A DNA stretch of 64,000 nt from Nocardioides seonyuensis (GTDB lineage: Bacteria > Actinomycetota > Actinomycetes > Propionibacteriales > Nocardioidaceae), in the NCBI RefSeq assembly GCF_004683965.1, contig NZ_CP038436.1, forward strand, positions 3,100,001-3,164,000, written 5' to 3'. The notes under the pieces were generated by a model. It was not told the origin of the DNA and did not search any database. It was given only the letters and a program-made list of their open reading frames with translations. Position numbers and translations under genes: made by a program. Below are positions 48,957 to 57,738 of the stretch, piece after piece (the stretch's first letter is position 1; the number at the start of each line of letters is the position of its first letter).

Positions 48957-49667
48957 GTGGCCCGCATCGCCGTCGTCGAGCACCAACCGACGTGCCCCCC
49001 TGCCCTGCTGGGGACCTGGCTCCGGGACGCCGGCGCCGAGCTGGACGTCGTACGTCCCCACGCCGGTGAGGCTCTCGGTGCGCTGGCGTCGTACGACGGC
49101 GTGGTCGTCCTCGGCGGCGAGATGAGCGCCGACGACGACGCCACGGTGCCGTGGCTCGGACCCCTCAAGGAGCAGCTGCGAGCGCTCGTCGCGGCGGAGG
49201 TGCCGCTGCTGGGCATCTGCCTCGGCCACCAGCTCGTCGCGGTGGCGCTGGGCGGGCGTGTCGAGCCCAACCCGGCGGGCCAGACGGTCGGACTGCAACC
49301 CGTGGGCTGGGTCGCGGGCGTCGAGGACGACCGGTTGTTCGCTCCCCGACCAGGCGCTCGGGTGCTGCAATGGAACAACGACATCGTGGTGGAAGCCCCC
49401 GACGGTACGACGACGCTGGCCACTGCGCCCGACGGCAGCCTGCAGGTCGCGCGGTTCGGTGTGGCCGCCTGGGGGACCCAGGCCCACCCGGAGGTGGACC
49501 TTCCGGTGGTCAGGCGCTGGGCCGAGACCGACTACGACGACCACAGGCTCCGCGGGATTGACCAGGAGGCCGCGCTGGCAGAGCTCGTCGAGGCGCGCGA
49601 TGACCTGGCCCGTGACTGGCAACCTGTGGCCGAGCGCTTCGTCGAGCTGGCGGGCGGCCGGTCGTGA
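48957..49667 (+). CDS. class I glutamine amidotransferase
   Basis: Protein of 236 aa with a complete GATase-1 triad: nucleophile Cys in GICLGHQ (87-93), and His and Glu in AHPEVD near 176-181. GEMSADDD near 54-61 is the oxyanion strand region. It resembles the stand-alone GMP-synthase-like amidotransferases (YfeJ type); the acceptor is unknown. GTG 48957 is 3 nt after the glnA2 stop and its stop overlaps the glnE start (GTGA), so it is a link between the two glutamine genes. Confidence 0.87.
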   Translation: MARIAVVEHQPTCPPALLGTWLRDAGAELDVVRPHAGEALGALASYDGVVVLGGEMSADDDATVPWLGPLKEQLRALVAAEVPLLGICLGHQLVAVALGGRVEPNPAGQTVGLQPVGWVAGVEDDRLFAPRPGARVLQWNNDIVVEAPDGTTTLATAPDGSLQVARFGVAAWGTQAHPEVDLPVVRRWAETDYDDHRLRGIDQEAALAELVEARDDLARDWQPVAERFVELAGGRS

Positions 49668-52663
49668 CCACGGCGGGACAGCTCGTGCGGGTCGGCTTCG
49701 TCGACGGGGCGAGCGCCCTGGAGCGGCTGGCCGCGCTGGGCGAGCCCGGCGCGGACCTGGTGCCCGTCCTGGCCCAGGCGGCCGACCCGGACCTGGCCCT
49801 GCACGGCCTCCTGCGGCTGGTCGAGGCACTGGACGACGACGAGGCCGGCAGCGGTGGGGCGATGCTGCGTGAGCTGGCCACCGACGGCGACGCCGCCGAT
49901 CGGCTGGTGCGGGTGCTCGGAGCGAGCCAGGCACTGGCGCAGCACCTCGCCCGGCACCCACAGCAGTGGCGCGAGCTGAAGGACCCGACGCTGGCCACCA
50001 CGCGGCCCCCGGCATTCGCGGTGCGGTCCGGCTTGATGCGGGCTGTCGGGGCCGACCCGTGGGCCGCCGTGCCGATCGCCACCCTCGCCGACGCCGAGGC
50101 CGTCGACGCGCTCCGGGTGGAGTACCGACGGGTGCTGCTGCGCCTCGCCGCGCGCGACCTGGCCCACGACGTCGGTCTGGACGATGCAGCCGCCGAGATC
50201 TCCGACCTCGCCGCCGGGACGCTGGACGCTGCGCTGGCCGTCGCCCGGGCGCGGGTCGGCGAGACCGCGACCTGTGCCCGACTGGCTGTGGTCGCCATGG
50301 GCAAGTGCGGGGGTCACGAGCTCAACTACATCTCCGACGTCGACGTCATCTTCGTCTTCGAGCCGGCCGAGGGCCACGACGACGCGGGCGACGGCGGCAA
50401 CGGGACTGCGCTGCGAGCGGCCACGCAGCTCGCCTCCCAGCTGATGCAGGTCTGCTCGGACCACACCGCGGAGGGGACGATCTGGCCGGTCGACGCCAAC
50501 CTCCGGCCCGAAGGATCCCGCGGCCCACTCGTCCGGACGCTCGCCAGCCACCAGGGCTACTACGAGAAGTGGGCCAAGACCTGGGAGTTCCAGGCCCTCC
50601 TCAAGGCGCGACCGGTGGCCGGCGACATGGACCTGGGCCAGCAGTACGTCCAGATGATCGCGCCCATGGTGTGGAGCGCGGCCGAGCGCGACGGCTTCGT
50701 GGGTGACGTGCAGGCCATGCGACGCCGGGTGCTCGACAACATTCCCAAGGACCAGGCGGAGCGTCAGCTCAAGCTGGGCTCCGGTGGCCTGCGCGACGTG
50801 GAGTTCGCCGTGCAGCTCCTCCAGCTCGTGCACGGGCGGGCCGACACCTCCCTCCGGGGCGGTGCGACCCTGAGCGCGCTCGCTGCCTTGACCCGTGGCG
50901 GCTACGTCGGCCGTCGGGACGGTGAGGCGCTCGCGCAGGCCTACGCCTTCCTACGGCGGCTCGAGCACCGGATCCAGCTGTTCGCGCTGCGCCGCAGCCA
51001 CGTCGTGCCCGAGGACGAGCCCTCCCTGCGTCGACTCGGCCGCTCGCTGGGGCTGATGTCCGATCCGGCCGCTGCCCTCGAGAAGGAGTGGCGCCACCAC
51101 CGGCGCGAGGTGCGCCGGCTGCACGAGAAGCTGTTCTACCGCCCGCTGCTCGGTGCTGTCGCCAAGCTGCCCGGCCCGGACGCGCGGCTCTCGCTGCAGG
51201 CTGCCGAGGAGCGCCTGGCGGCACTGGGGTACGCCGACCCCAAGGCTGCCCTGCGACACCTCGAGGCCCTCACCAGCGGCGTCTCCCGCACCTCCGACAT
51301 CCAGCGGACCCTGCTGCCCGTGCTCCTGGAGTGGTTCGCCGACGCGCCGGATCCCGACGCCGGGCTGTGGGGTTTCCGCCGGATCAGCGAGTCCCTCGGC
51401 CGCACGCCGTGGTACCTCACGATGCTGCGTGACGAGGGGCAGGTCGCCCAGCGGTTGGCGACCATCCTCGGCACGTCGCGCTACGCCACCGACCTGCTGG
51501 AGCGGGAGCCGCGCGGGGTCAAGATGCTGGGGGAGTCCCTCGAGCCCCTCTCAGCGGAGGCGCTCCTGACCGAGATGTCGGCGGTGGCCGGACGTCACGA
51601 CGACGCCGAGGACGCCGTACGCGCTGTCCGTGCGGTCAGGCGCCGAGAGCTGCTCCGCATCGCCGCCGGAGAGCTCGTCGAAGGCACCGACATCGAGGTG
51701 GTCGGGCGGGGCCTGACCAGGCTCACCGACGCCACCCTGCAGGCCACTCTCGACATCGCGATGGAGGCCGTGCGTGCCCAGCGCGGACTGGCCGAGGCGC
51801 CCACCCGCATCGCGGTCGTGGCGATGGGGCGCTACGGCGGCTTCGAGCTGTCCTACGGCAGCGATGCCGACGTGATGTTCGTGCACGACCCCGTCGAGGG
51901 CGCGGAGGCGCAGGTTGCAGCGTCCTTCGCCCAGGCGGTGATCGGGGAGATCCGTCGCCTGCTCGCACTGCCCGCCACGGACCCGCCGCTCGAGGTGGAC
52001 GCCGACCTCCGCCCGGAGGGCAAGGGCGGGCCGATGGTCCGCACCCTGGAGTCGTACGCCGCCTACTACGCCAAGTGGTCGCACGTGTGGGAGTTCCAGG
52101 CTCTGCTGCGTGCCGACCCCGTGGTGGGTGACGAGGGGGTGCGCGCGCGTTTCATCGAGCTGATCGACCCCCTGCGGTTCCCGGTCGATGGCCTGAGCGA
52201 CGACGACATCGTGGAGGTGCGCCGCATCAAGGCCCGCGTGGACGACGAGCGGCTGCCGCGCGGCGCGGACCCGCACACCCACCTCAAGCTCGGTCGCGGC
52301 GGCCTGGCCGACGTCGAGTGGACCGTGCAGCTGCTGCAGATGCGCCACGCCGGCCGGGTCGAGGGACTCCGCACCACCCAGACGCTGCCCGCCCTGGAGG
52401 CGGCGGTGAAGGCCGACCTGATCACCGCGGAGGACGCTGCGACGCTCGCCGAGGCGTGGCGGCTGGTGAGTCGGGTGCGGAACGCCGTCACCCTGGTGCG
52501 CGGCAAGGCCGCCGACCAGCTGCCGCGGGATGCCCGCGAACGGGCGGCGGTCGCGAACGTGCTCGGCTACGCGCCGGGATCCACTGACGGGATGCTGAAC
52601 GACTACCTGCGTGCCACCCGCCGTGCGCACGGCGTGGTCGAGCGAGTGTTCTGGGACGAGTGA
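49664..52663 (+). CDS. glnE: bifunctional glutamine synthetase adenylyltransferase / deadenylylase
   Basis: Controls glutamine synthetase I by adding or removing AMP from its tyrosine; 999 aa. Two nucleotidyltransferase domains can be seen: the deadenylylase half near residue 206-225 (GKCGGHELNYISDVDVIF) and the adenylylase half near residue 718-736 (GRYGGFELSYGSDADVMF), each with the Asp-x-Asp metal site. A helical GlnD-type domain follows each (RQLKLGSGGLRDVEFAVQLL and HLKLGRGGLADVEWTVQLL). Length matches M. tuberculosis GlnE (994 aa). GTG 49664 overlaps the amidotransferase stop. Confidence 0.96.
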   Translation: MTTAGQLVRVGFVDGASALERLAALGEPGADLVPVLAQAADPDLALHGLLRLVEALDDDEAGSGGAMLRELATDGDAADRLVRVLGASQALAQHLARHPQQWRELKDPTLATTRPPAFAVRSGLMRAVGADPWAAVPIATLADAEAVDALRVEYRRVLLRLAARDLAHDVGLDDAAAEISDLAAGTLDAALAVARARVGETATCARLAVVAMGKCGGHELNYISDVDVIFVFEPAEGHDDAGDGGNGTALRAATQLASQLMQVCSDHTAEGTIWPVDANLRPEGSRGPLVRTLASHQGYYEKWAKTWEFQALLKARPVAGDMDLGQQYVQMIAPMVWSAAERDGFVGDVQAMRRRVLDNIPKDQAERQLKLGSGGLRDVEFAVQLLQLVHGRADTSLRGGATLSALAALTRGGYVGRRDGEALAQAYAFLRRLEHRIQLFALRRSHVVPEDEPSLRRLGRSLGLMSDPAAALEKEWRHHRREVRRLHEKLFYRPLLGAVAKLPGPDARLSLQAAEERLAALGYADPKAALRHLEALTSGVSRTSDIQRTLLPVLLEWFADAPDPDAGLWGFRRISESLGRTPWYLTMLRDEGQVAQRLATILGTSRYATDLLEREPRGVKMLGESLEPLSAEALLTEMSAVAGRHDDAEDAVRAVRAVRRRELLRIAAGELVEGTDIEVVGRGLTRLTDATLQATLDIAMEAVRAQRGLAEAPTRIAVVAMGRYGGFELSYGSDADVMFVHDPVEGAEAQVAASFAQAVIGEIRRLLALPATDPPLEVDADLRPEGKGGPMVRTLESYAAYYAKWSHVWEFQALLRADPVVGDEGVRARFIELIDPLRFPVDGLSDDDIVEVRRIKARVDDERLPRGADPHTHLKLGRGGLADVEWTVQLLQMRHAGRVEGLRTTQTLPALEAAVKADLITAEDAATLAEAWRLVSRVRNAVTLVRGKAADQLPRDARERAAVANVLGYAPGSTDGMLNDYLRATRRAHGVVERVFWDE

Positions 52664-52690
52664 GGAAGGTCAATGCTTCACTGCTGGACA

Positions 52691-52711
52691 AATGAAGTTC
52701 TTCACTTCATT
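52691..52711. promoter_or_regulatory. operator-like palindrome before satD-family gene
   Basis: Perfect inverted repeat AATGAAGT-TCTTC-ACTTCATT, 9 nt before the ATG at 52720. More TGAAG/CTTCA half-sites flank it (52676, 52721). The SatD protein has a C-terminal helix-turn-helix, so autoregulation at this site is likely. The gap from glnE to 52719 has low GC, unlike its surroundings. Confidence 0.65.
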
Positions 52712-52719
52712 CTTGAAAG

Positions 52720-53373
52720 ATGAAGCCGACAGCTCATCCCGCGGGCGTGGTCGCCACCCTGATCGGGGACCTCATCGCGTCTCGTACGTCGCTCGACCGC
52801 GCCCGGCTGCACACCCACCTGGACCAGGTGCTCGGCGAGGTCAACGCCATGACCTCGCCCGTCCGGCCCCTGTGGATCACTGCCGGTGACGAGTTCCAGG
52901 GAACCTTCCCCGACGTGGGGAGTGCCGTGCAGGCGTCGCTGCTGATCCGCGTGCGGTTGGCACCCGGGCAGGACGTGCGTCACGGGATCGGCTGGGGCGC
53001 CACGGCCGTGCTCGATGCTCGCACAGGGGTCGAGGACGGGCCCGGGTGGTGGGCGGCGCGCGCGGCGATCGAGGCGGTCGAGGAGGCCGAGGGGAGTGCC
53101 GGCACGCGCTCGCTGCGTACCGCCTACCGGCTGGCCGAGGGCGCGGAGGGTCCGGACCCGCGCCTGGTCAACGCGGCCCTGGTCCTTCGGGACGAGCGCG
53201 TCACCGGCCTGTCGGCCAGGTCGATGTCGGTGCTGCGTGGTCTGCTGTCGGGTGAGACACAGCGAGTCCTGGCCGAGGCACTCGGCATCAGTCCCTCCGC
53301 GGTGTCGCAGCGTGTGCGAGCCGACGGGCTGGCGGCGCTGGTCCGCGCACACGAGCTGATGGGAGAGGTCTGA
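52720..53373 (+). CDS. SatD-family regulator
   Basis: Protein of 217 aa of the SatD family, found next to membrane proteins in many bacteria. The N-terminal part (ATLIGDLIASRTSLDRARLH, ITAGDEFQGTF and LLIRVRL) is a nucleotidyl-cyclase-like fold; WWAARAAIEAVEEAE is the following helix. Residues 172-215 are a helix-turn-helix (LSGETQRVLAEALGISPSAV...). ATG 52720. Known function: SatD was linked to Streptococcus acid tolerance; in most species it is unknown. The membrane-protein gene follows after 15 nt. Confidence 0.85.
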   Translation: MKPTAHPAGVVATLIGDLIASRTSLDRARLHTHLDQVLGEVNAMTSPVRPLWITAGDEFQGTFPDVGSAVQASLLIRVRLAPGQDVRHGIGWGATAVLDARTGVEDGPGWWAARAAIEAVEEAEGSAGTRSLRTAYRLAEGAEGPDPRLVNAALVLRDERVTGLSARSMSVLRGLLSGETQRVLAEALGISPSAVSQRVRADGLAALVRAHELMGEV

Positions 53374-53388
53374 CATGGGAGGGGAGCG

Positions 53389-54114
53389 ATGAGCTGGCTC
53401 GGAGTGCTCCTTATCGGGCTCGCCGCCACCGACCTGACCCACTCCGTGTGGCACGTGCGGGCGCTCCCGCAGCTCGTCGGGGTCGCGAGCGCGCTCCTCG
53501 TGGCGCTGGCCGCGGGCCTGACGACTGGTCGGGATCTCGCCGCCCTGTCGGTCGTCGCCCTGCTCGTGGTCCTGTGGGGCGTCACGGTGACAAGGGGCTT
53601 CGGGCGGGGGCCGGTGTGGCTGCCCCTGGTGGTGCTCGGCCTCGCGATCTGTCTGGGCGTGGGCTTCTCCGGAGCGGCCACTCCGGCGGCGGGAGCGCTC
53701 GAGTCGTGGCTCGACGGGGTCGCCGTGCCACTGCTCCACGGCCTGTCGGCCGACCGGTTCCTGCTCCTGGTGGGAGCCTTCGGCGTCCAGCTCTCCACCG
53801 GCAACGTGATCGTCCGGCTCGTGCTCAAGGTGACCGGGACCCTCAACCCCATGCGGGACGGCTCCATGCCGCCCACGCCGATGAAGGGCGGCAGGCTCCT
53901 GGGCCCGCTCGAGCGGGTCTTCATCCTTGCGCTCGCCCTGGCGGGCCAGATCACGGCAGCCAGCATCGTGGTGGCCGCCAAGGGGTTGCTGCGGTTCCCC
54001 GAGCTGTCCTCGCGCGGCGAGCAGCACCACGTCCACCAGATGACCGAGTACTTCCTCGTCGGGTCGTTCGTGTCGTGGCTGGTCGCCCTCTCGTCCCTGG
54101 TGGTGCTGGTGTGA
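53389..54114 (+). CDS. membrane protein partner of SatD
   Basis: Protein of 241 aa with about six or seven transmembrane helices. A cytosolic segment with KVTGTLNPMRDG and MKGGRLLGPLERVFILALA near 162-184, and AAKGLLRFPELSS near 204-215, is conserved in the actinobacterial partner of SatD as I recall. It may correspond to the DUF3307-type partner known elsewhere but I do not align it. GGGAGGGGAGCG precedes the ATG. Its stop overlaps the cobU start (GTGA), though the functions are unlikely to be linked. Confidence 0.78.
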   Translation: MSWLGVLLIGLAATDLTHSVWHVRALPQLVGVASALLVALAAGLTTGRDLAALSVVALLVVLWGVTVTRGFGRGPVWLPLVVLGLAICLGVGFSGAATPAAGALESWLDGVAVPLLHGLSADRFLLLVGAFGVQLSTGNVIVRLVLKVTGTLNPMRDGSMPPTPMKGGRLLGPLERVFILALALAGQITAASIVVAAKGLLRFPELSSRGEQHHVHQMTEYFLVGSFVSWLVALSSLVVLV

Positions 54115-54638
54115 AGGTCCTGGTGACCGGGGGAGTGCGCTCGGGAAAGTCCCGTCACGCGGAGGCGCTGCTGGCAGACCGCACGGCGTGCTACGTGGCC
54201 GCGGGTCCCGTGCCGGACGTCGAGACCGATCCCGACTGGGTCGCGCGGATCCGGGCCCACCGGGCCCGCCGACCCGCCTCCTGGACGACCCGGGAGTCCA
54301 CTGACCTGGCTGCGGAGATCGACACCGCGGACAGGGCGGTCCTGATCGACTGTCTCGGCACCTGGCTGACGGCGGTCATCGACGAGGCGCAGGCCTGGGA
54401 GAGCCCCAACGACGACGTCCTCGCGCTGGTCGAGGACCACCTGGTGACGCTCATCGACGCGCTGGAGCGAAGCCCCCACGACGTCGTGGTCGTCACGAAC
54501 GAGGTCGGGTTGGGAGTCGTGCCCGAGCACCGGTCGGGCCGGCTCTTCCGCGACCTGCTCGGCACGGTCAACCAGCGGGTCGCGACCGCGTGCGACGAAG
54601 TCCACCTCGTCGTGGCAGGCCGGGTCCTGCGGCTCTGA
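54111..54638 (+). CDS. cobU: adenosylcobinamide kinase / cobinamide-phosphate guanylyltransferase
   Basis: Bifunctional enzyme of cobalamin nucleotide-loop assembly, 175 aa. It phosphorylates adenosylcobinamide and transfers GMP. The P-loop GGVRSGKSRHAE (7-18), the GTP-binding RAHRARRPASW (44-54, His in the family as guanylylated residue), LIDCLGTWLT (83-92) and VVVTNEVGLGVVPEH (126-140) are visible. GTG 54111 overlaps the membrane-protein stop. cobS and cobT follow on the opposite strand. Confidence 0.93.
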   Translation: MKVLVTGGVRSGKSRHAEALLADRTACYVAAGPVPDVETDPDWVARIRAHRARRPASWTTRESTDLAAEIDTADRAVLIDCLGTWLTAVIDEAQAWESPNDDVLALVEDHLVTLIDALERSPHDVVVVTNEVGLGVVPEHRSGRLFRDLLGTVNQRVATACDEVHLVVAGRVLRL

Positions 54639-54690
54639 TCGTGGTGTGTCACAGCACCGGCGGGGGCCGCGAGAGCCGACAGGCCCCGGG

Positions 54691-55467
54691 TCAGAACCCC
54701 GGCTGCACGGAGACGGAGACAAGCAGCACCATCAGCGCCACCTCCACGCAAGCACCCAGCACGTCGCCGGTGACGCCGCCGAGACGTCGTACGCAACGAA
54801 AGAGCAGGAGCAGGACCGCTGCCACCATCGCGAGCCAGCCTGCCACCCCGATCCACGGCGAGCCGTCGAGGTGCAGGGCCAGCCCGGCGACGGCTGCGGC
54901 GGTCAACGCGACGACGGCAGCGACCAGGGGCCCGACCGAGCCGATGTGCAGGGCACCCAGGCCGTCGGGTCGAGCGGGCGGGACACCCCGCACGCACGCG
55001 AGCGTCAGGGCACTGCGCGAGACCACGACCAGCAGTCCGAGGACCAGCCAGCCGTGCTCGAGAGGAACCAGTGCCGACGCTCCGGCGGCCTGCAGGCTGG
55101 CGACGAGGACGATCGCGAGCACGCCGGCCGGACCGATGTTCCCGAGCCGCATCACCTCCAGGGAACGAGTGCGGTCGTAGGACGCCGTCAGTCCGTCGGC
55201 GGTGTCGGCCAGGCCGTCCCAGTGGAGCGCCCGCGTTCCGAGCGCAAGCGTCCCGACGACGGCGTACGACGTCACCAGCGGCGCCACGTCCAGCCACTCG
55301 CCCAGGAGGCACACCCCGGCCACGGCGAGACCGAGGGGCACCGCGGCGATCGGCGCCAGCGCCATCGCGGCGCCCGCGACACCTCGGTCGACACGGGTCG
55401 GTGGAGGCACCCGCAGGACCGTGAGGGTCCCGGTGGCCAGGAGCCAGCCGTCGCGCAGTCGCGTCAC
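54691..55467 (-). CDS. cobS: adenosylcobinamide-GDP ribazoletransferase
   Basis: Integral membrane enzyme of 258 aa that joins adenosylcobinamide-GDP to alpha-ribazole (phosphate). Seen: FALGTRALHWDGLADTADGL-like motif at residues 79-95 (HWDGLADTADGL, the metal-binding D-x-x-x-D), MRLGNIGPAG near 110-119, and about six hydrophobic helices. GTG 55467 overlaps the cobT stop (GTGA). Works with cobT and cobU nearby. Confidence 0.94.
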   Translation of the reverse strand: MTRLRDGWLLATGTLTVLRVPPPTRVDRGVAGAAMALAPIAAVPLGLAVAGVCLLGEWLDVAPLVTSYAVVGTLALGTRALHWDGLADTADGLTASYDRTRSLEVMRLGNIGPAGVLAIVLVASLQAAGASALVPLEHGWLVLGLLVVVSRSALTLACVRGVPPARPDGLGALHIGSVGPLVAAVVALTAAAVAGLALHLDGSPWIGVAGWLAMVAAVLLLLFRCVRRLGGVTGDVLGACVEVALMVLLVSVSVQPGF

Positions 55468-56489
55468 AAGATCTCTGACAGCAGCGCGACGTCGCGCATC
55501 ACGGCGACCGCCGAGCGCAGCATCGGCACGGCAGCCACCGCGCCCGAGCCCTCGCCCAACCGCATCCCCAGGTCGAGCAGCGGCTCGAGCCCGAGCGCCT
55601 TGAGGGCGTGTGCCTGCGCCGGCTCGGTCGAGCGGTGACCTGCGACGAACCACGCCGCAGCGCCCGGGGCGACACGGTCGGCGGTGAGGGCACAAGCGAC
55701 CGACATGAGTCCGTCGAGCAGGACGGGGACTCCGGACTCGGCCGCAGCGACGAGGAACCCGACGGTCGCAGCGAGGTCGGCGCTGCCCATCGCGGTCAGC
55801 GTCTCCAGGGGGTCGTCCACGCGGTCGCCGGCGCGGACCAGCGCAGCCGCGACGACGTCGCGCTTGTGGGCCCAGGTGGCGTCGTCGATGCCGGTCCCGC
55901 GCCCCACGACCTCGTCGGCCCCGAGGCCGAGCGCTGCAGCCACCAGGCACGCCGCCGGGGTGGTGTTCCCGATGCCGAGATCGCCGGACATGAGCAGCTG
56001 GGCGCCGGCAGAGATCTCCTCGCGCGCGACCCGGCGACCCAGCTCGAACGCCGCTGCAGTGTCGGTGGGGGAGAGCGCATCGGTCAGGTGCAGTGCTCCG
56101 GAGGAGCGCCGCAGCTTGTGGGCACTGACCTCGGGGGGCAGGCCGGGAACGTCGCCGTCGACACTGACGTCGAGGACCCGGACGTGCACTCCATGGGCCT
56201 GCGCGAGCGCGCTGACCCCGGCCCTGCCCGCGACGATCGTGCTGACCATGGCGGCGGTGACGGCCGGAGGGTAGGCAGACACCCCGTGCTGGGCGACGCC
56301 GTGGTCGCCCGCGAACACGACGAGCCGTACGTCGTCGAGCGGCTCGGGCGGGCACGCTCCCTGCGCGGCGCACAGCCAGACGCCGAGCTCGCCGAGGCGA
56401 CCCAGGGCCCCCGGCGGAGTGGCAAGTCCGGCCAACCTCTCGGCGGCAGTGGCGGCGATGGCGGCAGAAGGCGGCGTCAAGGAGTCCAT
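55464..56489 (-). CDS. cobT: nicotinate-nucleotide-dimethylbenzimidazole phosphoribosyltransferase
   Basis: Makes alpha-ribazole phosphate for the lower ligand of cobalamin; 341 aa. Family blocks: KPPGSLGRLE equivalent TPPGALGRLGEL near 33-44, FAGDHGVAQHGVSAYP near 68-83, GDLGIGNTTPAA near 180-191 and the C-terminal LLDLGMRLGEGSGA with the catalytic Glu (near 315-328). ATG 56489 (MDSLTPPS) is used; ATG 56516 would give nine more residues and has a weak AGAG site. It overlaps cobS and is divergent from the phosphoesterase gene. Confidence 0.94.
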   Translation of the reverse strand: MDSLTPPSAAIAATAAERLAGLATPPGALGRLGELGVWLCAAQGACPPEPLDDVRLVVFAGDHGVAQHGVSAYPPAVTAAMVSTIVAGRAGVSALAQAHGVHVRVLDVSVDGDVPGLPPEVSAHKLRRSSGALHLTDALSPTDTAAAFELGRRVAREEISAGAQLLMSGDLGIGNTTPAACLVAAALGLGADEVVGRGTGIDDATWAHKRDVVAAALVRAGDRVDDPLETLTAMGSADLAATVGFLVAAAESGVPVLLDGLMSVACALTADRVAPGAAAWFVAGHRSTEPAQAHALKALGLEPLLDLGMRLGEGSGAVAAVPMLRSAVAVMRDVALLSEIL

Positions 56490-56531
56490 GAGGGGCAGCA
56501 GCCTATCCGCGGGCATGGGAGGCTCTCGTGC

Positions 56532-57098
56532 GTGCCCGGCCACTCCGTCCTGCAGCTCCCGGTCGCCGCGCTGGAGGACTGGGTGGTGGCCAGGACCGGG
56601 CACTACGACACCGGTTTCGTCTCCGCCGACCCGCGTTTCGCCCACGCGCACATCACCGCGCTCGGCCCGTTCGACCCGAGCCCGGACGAGTCGACCCTGA
56701 CGCGGATCGAGGGGATCGCCGCTGCGACACCGCCCATCGCGACCCGACTCGCCGAGCTCGCGCAGTTCCCCAGCGGCATCATCCACCTGCGACCCGACCC
56801 GGACCTCGAGCTGCGCGCACTCACCGATCGGCTCGTGGAGGCCTTCCCCCAGTTCGTGCCGTACGGCGGGCGCTTCGGCCCCCGGGTCGACCCGCACCTG
56901 ACGCTGGACGCCGCGAGCGAGGTGGTGTCGATCGACTCCACCAGGCGGCTCCTGGGTGGGCTCGTCCCGGTCTCGTGCACGCTCACGACGCTCCAGCTGG
57001 CGTGGTGGGAGTCGGGGGCGTGCCACGTGATGGCCGAATGGGAGCTCGGAGCGTCCCCGCGGTTGGGCCCGGCATGGCAGGATCAGCGACATGGCTGA
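56532..57098 (+). CDS. 2'-5' RNA ligase-like phosphoesterase
   Basis: Protein of 188 aa of the 2H phosphoesterase superfamily. Two H-x-T/S motifs are seen: HAHITALG near 38-45 and DPHLTLD near 121-127, placed as in LigT/YjcG proteins. It would act on cyclic or 2',5'-linked RNA ends, substrate unknown. GTG 56532 has GGGAGG about 9 nt upstream. Its end overlaps the next small gene by 8 nt. Confidence 0.84.
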   Translation: MPGHSVLQLPVAALEDWVVARTGHYDTGFVSADPRFAHAHITALGPFDPSPDESTLTRIEGIAAATPPIATRLAELAQFPSGIIHLRPDPDLELRALTDRLVEAFPQFVPYGGRFGPRVDPHLTLDAASEVVSIDSTRRLLGGLVPVSCTLTTLQLAWWESGACHVMAEWELGASPRLGPAWQDQRHG

Positions 57099-57294
57099 AT
57101 GGGCGCACCTGGAGATCAACGTCGACGACGACGGCAACGTGGAGGTCAGCGGCTACAACGCCGACCCCGAGCGGCTGGTCGAGGGCGCCGAGACGTGGGA
57201 GGAGCTGATCTCTACGCTCGGCGGCAGCGGCTGGGAGATGGTGCAGGTGGTTCCCGGCCCCGAGACCACCTACTGGTTCAAGCGGCAGCTCTGA
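57091..57294 (+). CDS. small hypothetical protein (DUF4177-like)
   Basis: Protein of 67 aa, acidic, ending TYWFKRQL. EWAHLEINVDDDGNVEVSG then EELISTLGGSGWEMVQVVPG is the pattern of DUF4177-like small proteins: an edge strand, a helix and GWE[ML]V. ATG 57091 is inside the previous gene (8-nt overlap), and GCATGGCAGGA is a weak ribosome site. Same rough pattern as 30496-30918. Function unknown. Confidence 0.78.
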   Translation: MAEWAHLEINVDDDGNVEVSGYNADPERLVEGAETWEELISTLGGSGWEMVQVVPGPETTYWFKRQL

Positions 57295-57298
57295 CCGC

Positions 57299-57634
57299 TC
57301 ACCGCCCCGGCACGGCGGCCAGCGCCTCCGGGGTCGCGGGGACGACGAGGTCGTCGTACTCCGGTCGCGAGGAGACGAACTTCTTCACGTAGGCGCAGAC
57401 GGCCACCGCCTGGAGGCCCTCAGCGCGTGTCGCGTCGAGTGCTTCGCCCACGAGCTTCCCGGCCAGCCCGCGGCCGCCGTAGGCCTCGTCGACCTCGGTG
57501 TGGAACAGCACGCGCTGGACTGGCTCCCCGTTGCCGGGGTCGTGGTCGACGAACTGCAGACGACCCACCGACTTCTCGTCGACGTGGACCTCGAACTGGT
57601 CGGACGTGGTTGACCTGGTCACCGAGTCGCTCAT
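57299..57634 (-). CDS. GNAT-like N-acetyltransferase (YjdJ/NATD1 type)
   Basis: Protein of 111 aa, the short GNAT form. The acetyl-CoA loop is EAYGGRGLAGKLVGEALD (49-66), with upstream LQFVDHDPGNGEPVQRVLFHTEV and downstream VCAYVKKFVSSRPEYDDLV typical of the YjdJ/COG2388 family. These are thought to acetylate protein or small amines; role unknown. Convergent with the 67-aa protein gene, 4 nt apart. Confidence 0.87.
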   Translation of the reverse strand: MSDSVTRSTTSDQFEVHVDEKSVGRLQFVDHDPGNGEPVQRVLFHTEVDEAYGGRGLAGKLVGEALDATRAEGLQAVAVCAYVKKFVSSRPEYDDLVVPATPEALAAVPGR

Positions 57635-57738
57635 GGCTTCGATGGTGCCACACGGTTGCGTAGGTCACGGGTGGGTACGGGGTCAGTCGAGGGACGGCGC
57701 CTGTCGTTCTCGGGGGGCTACTCCATCGTGGAGGAACC

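Noticed and set aside
52664..56516. Cobalamin riboswitch near cobU/cobS/cobT
   Set aside because: No B12-box or long structured leader is seen; the cob genes start by overlaps or short gaps.
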